Assembly: GCF_007341385.1 (NCBI RefSeq)
Contig: NZ_VJYD01000005.1
Span: 124,001-188,000, forward strand
Length of the DNA stretch: 64,000 nt
Source of the DNA: Flavobacterium daemonense
GTDB taxonomy: Bacteria; Bacteroidota; Bacteroidia; Flavobacteriales; Flavobacteriaceae
Direction: 5' to 3'
In this document: positions 35,803 through 41,885 of the stretch, in pieces
How positions within the stretch are numbered: position 1 is the first letter of the stretch
How the letters are laid out: every line of letters begins with the position of its first letter
The notes under the pieces: model-generated
The model's database searches: none
Told to the model about the DNA's origin: nothing
Seen by the model: only the letters and a program-made list of their open reading frames with translations
Translations under genes and position numbers: made by a program

Positions 35803-35833
35803 CAAATTAACTACTATTTTCTTAAACTAACAA
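35803..35833 (-). promoter_or_regulatory. Promoter of the metX operon
   Basis: Minus strand TTG (35833-35831), 20 nt, TTAATTTG (35810-35803; one mismatch from TAnnTTTG). Predicted start near 35796, about 20 nt before the aptamer. Confidence 0.5.
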
Positions 35834-35963
35834 ATTTTATCGAAATTGATTCCTCAATTTCTTAAATATAATATAATCAAAAACTATTATACGCAAAAAA
35901 TTACCGAACAAAATGCCCAGTAAAATTAAGCGGGTTTTACCCTATTTTATGCTGCTTTTTGAT

Positions 35964-36164
35964 TTAGATAAAAAGCGTTTCATTCTCTTTTGAATACATC
36001 AAGAACAATAAAGAATTTGGATCTTTTTTCTCCTCTTTTATATCTGTCTCAGTTATTCCGAATCTTGGATGAACTAATTCATTTTTTGGAGGCGGGTTGT
36101 TTCTTTTAGCTCTTATGCTTTTCAATGTCAAAAATGTTTTTGATAAGTAGTTACGTGTGCTCAT
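35964..36164 (-). CDS. Small protein C (66 aa), related to small protein B
   Basis: Begins MSTRNYLSKTFLTLKSIRAK and ends SLLFLMYSKENETLFI. The C terminus aligns with that of the 61-residue ORF at 39406-39591 (SLLFQMYDLEEEGDFLFN). It is soluble, charged, with no signal peptide. It follows a Cys-rich leader and its terminator and precedes the metX promoter. I do not recognise the family. Two related ORFs in the same relative place are the main evidence that it is real; function unknown. Confidence 0.6.
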   Translation of the reverse strand: MSTRNYLSKTFLTLKSIRAKRNNPPPKNELVHPRFGITETDIKEEKKDPNSLLFLMYSKENETLFI

Positions 36165-36240
36165 GATATTTAAGTTTATGTTAGTTTGCGTTTTATAATC
36201 TTTACTTTTTCTTTAATTCTTTGTTATGCTAACCAAATCG

Positions 36241-36282
36241 AATAAAAAAACCCTTTCGGATTTTTAATACCAAAAGGGTTTA
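36241..36282 (-). terminator. Attenuator terminator C
   Basis: Minus strand AAACCCTTT / AAAGGGTTT stem (36282-36248) followed by TTTTTTATT. It lies 33 nt after the stop of leader ORF C. A leader-side segment CTAAAAG (36314-36308) can pair with CTTTTGG in its left arm, with one G-U pair. Confidence 0.75.
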
Positions 36283-36314
36283 AGTTTTTATATAACTTAT
36301 ATATACTTTTAGTA

Positions 36315-36380
36315 TCAACAGACGCATACACAAATACGTGCGACGTTAAACATCTTGTTCATCTGTAGGGATTTATTCAT
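36315..36380 (-). CDS. Leader peptide C (Cys-rich, candidate attenuator)
   Basis: A 21-codon ORF: MNKSLQMNKMFN followed by VARICVCVC and stop. Three Met and three Cys, with the Cys codons at alternate positions just before the stop. An internal ATG at 36362 would give 15 codons. It precedes an intrinsic terminator that has an alternative pairing partner just after the leader, so translation stalling at Cys codons could control read-through into small protein C and possibly metX. Composition and position are seen; function is inferred. Confidence 0.6.
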   Translation of the reverse strand: MNKSLQMNKMFNVARICVCVC

Positions 36381-36719
36381 TTGTGATTTGACTTTTATTT
36401 GAAAAAAATTCTGCATTTAATTTCCTTTAATGAGCTTTTTGATTTGATTAATTCCAAAAAGCAATTGTTTATTTTAACAATTAAGCGTCTCTTTTTAACA
36501 GATCTTACTTGTCTTACAAATTTGCGATTTTTTTTTGAATATTCCAAGTTATAAAAGCTTAATTATTCGTAAAAAACGTTAAAAAACAGCTTTTTATCGT
36601 TAAAAAACATCTTACAAAATTAAGAATTTAGCTTAAATAAGTTTTGTCTTACAAAAAATTAACTAACTTTTCTGTTTCAATCTATCAAAGAACTATTTTT
36701 TCTACTATTTAAAAACCAC
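36381..36719. other. AT-rich gene-free region
   Basis: No ORF or clear promoter was found. TCTTACAAA occurs three times (near 36515, 36611 and 36651) and GTTAAAAAACA twice (near 36578 and 36600), which may be protein-binding sites or simple drift. Confidence 0.35.
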
Positions 36720-37808
36720 TTAAAGCCAGACTGCTTCTTTATTTTTGATTTTATCGGCTACTTTTAAAATATCAGTTATAATTCCTCGAGAAATTGCTTG
36801 CTTGCATGGTGGAGCTCCTTGAATCACGATTGGAACATTGGCATACGATTGTGTATAAATTTCAAAAATGGCATCAGATCCTTTCAATTGTCCAATTGCA
36901 GATGTCACAGGTTCTGAAACCAATTTTACTTCTAAAATATTTTTCTCAACATCAAATTCACCCACATATCGCAATACATGTCCATCTGCTTGGGTGATTT
37001 TTGCAATTTTATACGATTTGTCAATTGCCTCCTTATTAAGTATGCCGTTTTTCTCTAAATGTTCTTCTCTTATTATAGGATTGATTTTTATGTCAGCTAA
37101 TTCAAATTCTTTCCCGATTTCGCGAGTCAGAATCAATAATTTTTTGGCGGTGTCATTTCCTGACAAATCTTCTTTAAAGGTAGAACGCATTAATCCGAGA
37201 AGGCTGGCATCTTTTAAAATAGATGAAAAAGAATTTTCTTCTGCCGAAAAACGATTAAAAACGTAACTCAGATGATCTGAAAAAACGCCTCTGATTTTTG
37301 TGATTTTTTCGCCGGAATAATACAAATCTCTCAGAGTCTGCAAAACCGGAAATCCTGTATCAACCGATGTTTCATACAAAAACTCTTTGTCATGCTTTTT
37401 CAAATTTTCTCTCAATTGTTTATATAAATCAATGGGGAGCGTGTTTGCTTTTTTATTTACCGCAACAATATTGAATCCGTTTTCAATCAATGTATTATAA
37501 TGACTAATCAATTCATCGCTGGCAGTTGCATCGACGGCAATCAAGTTTTCGAATTCATTTTCTTTTGCAAACGCTATAATATCTTCTACTCTAAAAGGAA
37601 CGGCCAATTCTCTAAAATTAGTTTCCCACGAATATCCAACGCCTTCTTTCTCAAAAAAAGCAACAGTTGAATTGGTAATTATTGGAAAATGAAAATCGAC
37701 ATTTTTGCTTTGCAGAAAAAATTCTTGACTTTCAATAATCTGATTGATCAAGGTGCTTCCGATATTCCCGATTCCGAAAAGAATAATATTTATTTTAAGC
37801 TTTGACAT
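36720..37808 (-). CDS. Homoserine dehydrogenase, kinase-less paralog of ThrA C-terminal half
   Basis: 362 residues from the start chosen at 37808 (NIILFGIGNIGSTLINQII is the NAD-binding loop, right after MSKLKI). A longer frame to 37856 exists but adds only 16 unsupported residues. Colinear with the dehydrogenase half of the ThrA fusion nearby: ENLIAVDATASDELISHYN, FLYETSVDTGFPVLQTLRDL, LKGSDAIFEIYTQSYANVPI. No aspartokinase and no ACT domain. It follows metY by about 200 nt, so it can supply homoserine to MetX independently of the threonine-type allosteric control. Confidence 0.88.
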   Translation of the reverse strand: MSKLKINIILFGIGNIGSTLINQIIESQEFFLQSKNVDFHFPIITNSTVAFFEKEGVGYSWETNFRELAVPFRVEDIIAFAKENEFENLIAVDATASDELISHYNTLIENGFNIVAVNKKANTLPIDLYKQLRENLKKHDKEFLYETSVDTGFPVLQTLRDLYYSGEKITKIRGVFSDHLSYVFNRFSAEENSFSSILKDASLLGLMRSTFKEDLSGNDTAKKLLILTREIGKEFELADIKINPIIREEHLEKNGILNKEAIDKSYKIAKITQADGHVLRYVGEFDVEKNILEVKLVSEPVTSAIGQLKGSDAIFEIYTQSYANVPIVIQGAPPCKQAISRGIITDILKVADKIKNKEAVWL

Positions 37809-38014
37809 AATTTCTAACATTTTAAATATTTTACCATGTAAGTAATATAAGTTCATTTAAATCCAATTTTCATTGGCGTCCTGAAGTTAGACGCACGGCA
37901 GTGCGTCTCTACATATATGGTGAAAATTTTATCTTGAATTTTTTAATCATAAAAAATCACCCTTAGCGGCACCACACCGCTAAAGGCAATTTTTCAAACA
38001 AAAAACAAAAAAAC

Positions 38015-39319
38015 CTAATTTTTATTGATACTGTATTGCGCTTGTGTAACGCTTTCAAAAACCGCTTTTAAGTCGGCGATTAAATCTTCAATATCTTCTA
38101 TTCCAACTGAAAGTCGGATTAAATCTTTAGAAACACCCGTTGACAACTGATCTTCTTCAGACAATTGCTGATGTGTTGTGCTTGCTGGATGAATAATCAA
38201 TGATTTTGTGTCTCCGATATTCGCTAATAGTGAGAACAACTTCGTTTCGTCAACTACTTTTTTCGCGGCATCAAAACCTCCTTTTAATCCAAAAGTGATA
38301 ATGCCACTTTGTCCTTCAGGAAGATATTCTTTGGCTAAATCATAATATTTATTTGATTTTAAGCCTGGATAGTTTACCCAAACCACTTCATCTTGTTTCT
38401 CAAGCCATTCAGCCAAGGCCAAAGCATTTTCGCTGTGTTTTTTAATTCGGATTGGCAATGTTTCAAGTCCCTGAATAATCTGGAAAGCATTGAACGGACT
38501 CAAAGCCGCGCCAAAATCGCGCAAACCTTCAATTCTTGCTTTTGCAATAAAAGCTGCATTTCCAAGAGCTTCGTGATATACTAATCCGTGATATCCTGCA
38601 GAAGGTTCTGTAAATTCAGGGAATTTTCCGTTAGACCAATCAAAAGTTCCGGCATCAATAATGACGCCTCCTAATGAAGTTCCGTTTCCGGAAATATATT
38701 TTGTTAAGGAATGAATTACAATATCGGCGCCATATTTAATTGGGTTCAATAAATAAGGAGTCGCAACTGTATTATCTACTATAAAAGGCACTTTGAATGC
38801 TTTGGCTTCCGCCGAAATTCCTTTTAAATCCAATACATCTAATTTTGGATTACCTAATGATTCTACAAAAAAGGCTCTCGTATTCTCTTTTGCCGCTTTT
38901 GTGAAGTTTTCTGGTTTCGAAGGATCTACAAAAGTTGTCGTAATTCCTAATCGTGGTAATGTTACGCTCAATAAGTTGTAAGTCCCGCCGTATAAACTGT
39001 TTGATGCCACGATATGATCTCCGGCTCTCAACAAAGTCAGTAAAGTTGTCGAAATTGCCGACGCTCCAGATGCTGTAACAACGGCTCCAATACCGCCTTC
39101 AAGCGCTGCTAATCGTTGTTCTAAAACATCATTTGTTGGATTGTTTAATCTAGTGTAGATAAATCCTGCTTCGGCAAGACCAAATAAATTGGCAGCATGA
39201 TCGGCATTATTAAATATGTATGATGAAGTCTGATAAATTGGTACGGCTCTAGTTCCTGCGTTTTTAGTAACATCGTGTCCTGCGTGCAAAGCGTTTGTTG
39301 CAAATTTTTGTGTACTCAT
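38015..39319 (-). CDS. metY: O-acetylhomoserine sulfhydrylase
   Basis: 434 residues, longer than the 390-residue paralog and typical of MetY. PLP Lys in VIHSLTKYISGNGTSLGGVI; family start KFATNALHAGHDVTKNAGTR; FIYTRLNNPTNDVLEQRLAAL. It makes homocysteine directly from O-acetylhomoserine and sulfide produced by the cys operon. It lies behind a 61-codon ORF and two leader/terminator units. Confidence 0.93.
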   Translation of the reverse strand: MSTQKFATNALHAGHDVTKNAGTRAVPIYQTSSYIFNNADHAANLFGLAEAGFIYTRLNNPTNDVLEQRLAALEGGIGAVVTASGASAISTTLLTLLRAGDHIVASNSLYGGTYNLLSVTLPRLGITTTFVDPSKPENFTKAAKENTRAFFVESLGNPKLDVLDLKGISAEAKAFKVPFIVDNTVATPYLLNPIKYGADIVIHSLTKYISGNGTSLGGVIIDAGTFDWSNGKFPEFTEPSAGYHGLVYHEALGNAAFIAKARIEGLRDFGAALSPFNAFQIIQGLETLPIRIKKHSENALALAEWLEKQDEVVWVNYPGLKSNKYYDLAKEYLPEGQSGIITFGLKGGFDAAKKVVDETKLFSLLANIGDTKSLIIHPASTTHQQLSEEDQLSTGVSKDLIRLSVGIEDIEDLIADLKAVFESVTQAQYSINKN

Positions 39320-39405
39320 GATTTCTTAGTTTTTAGATATTGTTAATTGATATATTTTAAGTTGATGGTTTGTAGTTGATTGTTGGTGGTTAATTCGGAA
39401 AAAAA

Positions 39406-39591
39406 TTAATTAAATAAAAAATCTCCTTCTTCTTCAAGATCATACATTTGAAACAGTAAGGATTTTTGATTTTTCCTGTTCTGTTCCTCATTTATTCGTA
39501 TAACTTCTTTTGTTATATCCTCTGATTTCGTATTGATCTGAGAATCATTTCTTAGTAAATATTCTATTGCGATTGAGTTTAATGTTTTCAT
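39406..39591 (-). CDS. Small protein B (61 aa), related to small protein C
   Basis: Starts MKTLNSIAIEYLLRNDS and ends SLLFQMYDLEEEGDFLFN; the tail matches that of the small ORF at 35964-36164. Acidic C terminus, no membrane segment, no signal peptide. It starts 24 nt after a Met/Cys leader's terminator U-tract and ends 86 nt before metY. Family not recognised. It could be a genuine small regulator or a conserved second leader. Confidence 0.6.
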   Translation of the reverse strand: MKTLNSIAIEYLLRNDSQINTKSEDITKEVIRINEEQNRKNQKSLLFQMYDLEEEGDFLFN

Positions 39592-39614
39592 AATTTGAAT
39601 TTTTTAAAGTTTTA

Positions 39615-39653
39615 AATAAAAAAAGCCCTTTCGGATGGCGACCAAAAGGGCTT
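39615..39653 (-). terminator. Attenuator terminator B
   Basis: Minus strand AAGCCCTTT / AAAGGGCTT stem (39653-39623) followed by TTTTTATTT. CTTTTGG in its left arm (39648-39642) is exactly complementary to CCAAAAG (39694-39688) at the end of leader ORF B. A second hairpin TTATAGTT/AACTATAA (39668-39651) overlaps the base of the terminator stem. Confidence 0.8.
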
Positions 39654-39684
39654 ATAGTTGAAACTATAACAAAGATTTTATCTT

Positions 39685-39762
39685 TCACTTTTGGCAACAG
39701 CAAGTTGGGATGCACATTTGCATCATTCTACAACACATCATATTTTTTGCTATTGTTTTCAT
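39685..39762 (-). CDS. Leader peptide B (Met/Cys-rich, candidate attenuator)
   Basis: A 25-codon ORF reading MKTIAKNMMCC, RMMQMCIPT, CCCQK. It contains six Met and six Cys in 25 codons, including runs MM-CC, MM and CCC. The final CCC codons overlap the CCAAAAG segment that can invade terminator B. This is the organisation of a classical attenuation leader, with the amino acids that the following metY operon makes or uses. Direct sequence observation; attenuation is inferred. Confidence 0.75.
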   Translation of the reverse strand: MKTIAKNMMCCRMMQMCIPTCCCQK

Positions 39763-39880
39763 TTTAATTAAATTCTAATCTTATTTTTAAATTCGACTAA
39801 TTCGATAGAGTAAATGTAATAAGTATTTATTTAACCACCAAATTAAAAATCAAGTTTTATTTATTTTTCGTTTTTGACCA

Positions 39881-39909
39881 AAAAAAAACCTCTGCACTAT
39901 GCAGAGGTT
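39881..39909 (-). terminator. Attenuator terminator A
   Basis: Minus strand AACCTCTGC / GCAGAGGTT stem (39909-39887), 5-nt loop, then TTTTTTTT. A GCAGAG segment in leader ORF A (39950-39945) duplicates the right arm and can pair with the left arm. Confidence 0.85.
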
Positions 39910-39932
39910 CTATATATATTTTTGAAAAAAAA

Positions 39933-40001
39933 CTACAATAGTATCTCTGCGGAAAACTCCGACATTTGACAAGACATCATATTGCAAATAATTAATTTCA
40001 T
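39933..40001 (-). CDS. Leader peptide A (Met/Cys-containing, candidate attenuator)
   Basis: A 22-codon ORF reading MKLIICNMMSCQM then SEFSAEILL. It has four Met and two Cys, clustered at codons 6-13, upstream of the antiterminator segment GCAGAG (39950-39945). A promoter candidate (TTG 40056-40054, 20 nt, CAACTTTG 40033-40026) lies just upstream. It is the first of two successive leader/terminator units in front of small protein B and metY. Confidence 0.65.
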   Translation of the reverse strand: MKLIICNMMSCQMSEFSAEILL

Positions 40002-40025
40002 TTTGTTTCTTTTGTTTTAACGAGG

Positions 40026-40056
40026 CAAAGTTGCAAACAATTTTTGAATCAGCCAA
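40026..40056 (-). promoter_or_regulatory. Candidate promoter of leader A/metY transcript
   Basis: Minus strand TTG, 20 nt, CAACTTTG (one mismatch from TAnnTTTG). Predicted start about 18 nt before the leader ATG. Confidence 0.45.
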
Positions 40057-40077
40057 ACAAAAAGCAAAATATTTTCT

Positions 40078-40088
40078 ATTACCCTATC
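40078..40088. promoter_or_regulatory. ATTACCCTATC box between metY and metK promoters
   Basis: Identical in 11 bases to the left part of the candidate operator at the cys promoter (27218-27228). It is placed midway between the divergent promoters. Confidence 0.4.
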
Positions 40089-40147
40089 AACTTAATATAC
40101 TACTGTTAAATTTCTCTTTAAAAAAATAAAAAAAGTTGAACTTTAAT

Positions 40148-40176
40148 TTGGAAATCAAAATGGTTTTATACCTTTG
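40148..40176 (+). promoter_or_regulatory. metK promoter
   Basis: TTG (40148-40150), 18 nt, TACCTTTG (40169-40176): full consensus match. The predicted start near 40183 is just before the aptamer. Confidence 0.75.
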
Positions 40177-40187
40177 CACCCGAATAC

Positions 40188-40284
40188 AGAGGAAAAATTT
40201 GAACTGATTGCAACCTCTTCATAATGAAATGGTTCGTTATGAGTGCCGAGAGATTAATTTCGGCAGTAAAAAATGCTAAAGCAG
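40188..40284 (+). promoter_or_regulatory. SAM-II-like (long-loop) riboswitch upstream of metK
   Basis: P1 is AGAGG (40188-40192) with CCTCT (40214-40218). Its loop AAAAATTTGAACTGATTGCA resembles the SAM-II P1 loop (ATTTAAC...ATTGCAA in characterised SAM-II). The 3' tail AAAAAATGCTAAAGC (40268-40282) corresponds to the SAM-II tail with GCTAAA. Loop ACTG can pair with tail CAGT to form the pseudoknot. Between P1 and the tail are two extra hairpins (CATAATG/CGTTATG and GCCGA/TCGGC), as in the SAM-II long-loop variants known from Bacteroidetes. Confidence 0.75.
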
Positions 40285-40305
40285 AAACTCTCCTTTAGCC
40301 CTTTT
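40275..40305 (+). terminator. Possible terminator overlapping the metK aptamer tail
   Basis: GCTAAAG (40275-40281) pairs perfectly with CTTTAGC (40293-40299), followed by CCTTTTT. The left arm is part of the aptamer's ligand-binding tail, so the two folds exclude each other. The stem is only 7 bp and AT-rich. Confidence 0.4.
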
Positions 40306-40348
40306 TAGCAATTATATTCCTCGCTTAATTTTAATTTAATACATTATT

Positions 40349-41599
40349 ATGGCTTATTTATTTACGTCAGAATCTGTTAGTGAAGGGCATCCAGACAAAG
40401 TTGCAGATCAAATTTCGGATGCATTAATTGACAACTTTTTGGCATTTGACGCTGATTCAAAAGTAGCTTGTGAAACATTAGTTACAACAGGTCAGGTTAT
40501 TTTAGCAGGTGAAGTAAAATCGAATACTTATCTTGATGTACAGCAAATTGCACGTGAGGTAATCCGTAAAATTGGATATACTAAAAGTGAATATATGTTT
40601 GAAGCAAATTCTTGTGGAATTTTATCAGCTATTCATGAGCAATCTGCAGACATTAATCAAGGTGTTGACAGAGCTAAGCCAGAAGAACAAGGCGCAGGTG
40701 ACCAAGGAATGATGTTTGGTTACGCTACAAACGAAACTGAAAACTACATGCCATTGGCATTAGATTTATCTCATAAATTATTACAAGAGTTAGCTATTTT
40801 AAGACGTGAAAACAAAGAAATCACGTATTTACGTCCAGATGCTAAATCTCAAGTAACTTTAGAATACAGCGACGATAACAAACCAACTCGTATTGATGCG
40901 ATTGTTATCTCAACACAGCATGACGATTTTGATGAAGAAGCTGCAATGCTTGCTAAAATCAAAAAAGATATTATCGAAATCTTGATTCCAAGAATTATCG
41001 CTAAAAACCCAGCGCACGCTCATTTATTCAACGATAAAATCAACTACCATATTAACCCAACAGGAAAATTCGTTATTGGAGGACCTCACGGAGATACTGG
41101 TTTAACAGGAAGAAAAATCATCGTTGATACTTATGGTGGAAAAGGTGCTCACGGTGGTGGTGCATTCTCTGGAAAAGATCCAAGTAAAGTAGATAGAAGT
41201 GCTGCCTATGCAACGCGCCATATCGCTAAAAACTTAGTTGCTGCTGGTGTTGCTGACGAAATCTTAGTTCAGGTTTCTTATGCAATTGGAGTTGCTGAGC
41301 CTATGGGGATTTTCATCGAAACTTACGGAACTTCAAAAGTAAACTTGACTAACGGTGAAATCGCTAAAAAAGTAGAAGCTATCTTTGATATGCGTCCTTA
41401 CTTTATTGAGCAACGTTTGAAATTAAGAAACCCAATTTACAGTGAAACTGCTGCTTACGGACACATGGGACGTAAACCAGAAACGGTTACTAAAACGTTC
41501 TCTGCTCCAGGCGGAAACGAAAAAACAGTTACTGTTGAATTGTTTACATGGGAAAAACTTGATTTTGTTGATCAAGTAAAAGCTGCATTTGGATTATAA
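40349..41599 (+). CDS. metK: S-adenosylmethionine synthetase
   Basis: 416 residues; makes SAM from methionine and ATP. Signature blocks: [20 protein letters not shown] at the N terminus, [34 protein letters not shown], and [20 protein letters not shown] (P-loop-like GGGAFSGKD). Full length for the family. Controlled by its own promoter and SAM-II-like leader, it consumes the methionine made by the surrounding genes. Confidence 0.98.
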   Translation: MAYLFTSESVSEGHPDKVADQISDALIDNFLAFDADSKVACETLVTTGQVILAGEVKSNTYLDVQQIAREVIRKIGYTKSEYMFEANSCGILSAIHEQSADINQGVDRAKPEEQGAGDQGMMFGYATNETENYMPLALDLSHKLLQELAILRRENKEITYLRPDAKSQVTLEYSDDNKPTRIDAIVISTQHDDFDEEAAMLAKIKKDIIEILIPRIIAKNPAHAHLFNDKINYHINPTGKFVIGGPHGDTGLTGRKIIVDTYGGKGAHGGGAFSGKDPSKVDRSAAYATRHIAKNLVAAGVADEILVQVSYAIGVAEPMGIFIETYGTSKVNLTNGEIAKKVEAIFDMRPYFIEQRLKLRNPIYSETAAYGHMGRKPETVTKTFSAPGGNEKTVTVELFTWEKLDFVDQVKAAFGL

Positions 41600-41621
41600 T
41601 TCAATCTAAATATTTACATAA

Positions 41622-41660
41622 AAAAGAGGCTGTCTATTCATTTAGACAGCCTCTTTTATT
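41622..41660 (+). terminator. metK terminator
   Basis: AAAAGAGGCTGTCTA / TAGACAGCCTCTTTT stem followed by ATTTTAT. Confidence 0.85.
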
Positions 41661-41684
41661 TTATAACCTACGCATTAATTCAAC

Positions 41685-41880
41685 ACTGATGAAACGGATT
41701 TACTTCGTAAAGACGCGGATAAAAAACGGATTTTTTTACTTTGTTTTTTATCTGATTGTGATTTTTTAAAATCTGTTTTTATCCGCGTTTTCGTGATAGC
41801 GAATCCGCTTGATCTGCGTCTAAAATTCAACGCTGATAAAGCTGATTTACTTCGTAAAGACGCGGTTGAAAACGGTATTT
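41685..41880. repeat. Repeat block with GACGCGG / ATCCGC units
   Basis: TTTACTTCGTAAAGACGCGG occurs twice (41699-41718 and 41848-41867). CTGATGAAACGG and ATCCGCGTTTTCGTG are typical of the related block at 43503-43605. No ORF. Confidence 0.55.
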
Positions 41881-41885
41881 TTTAT

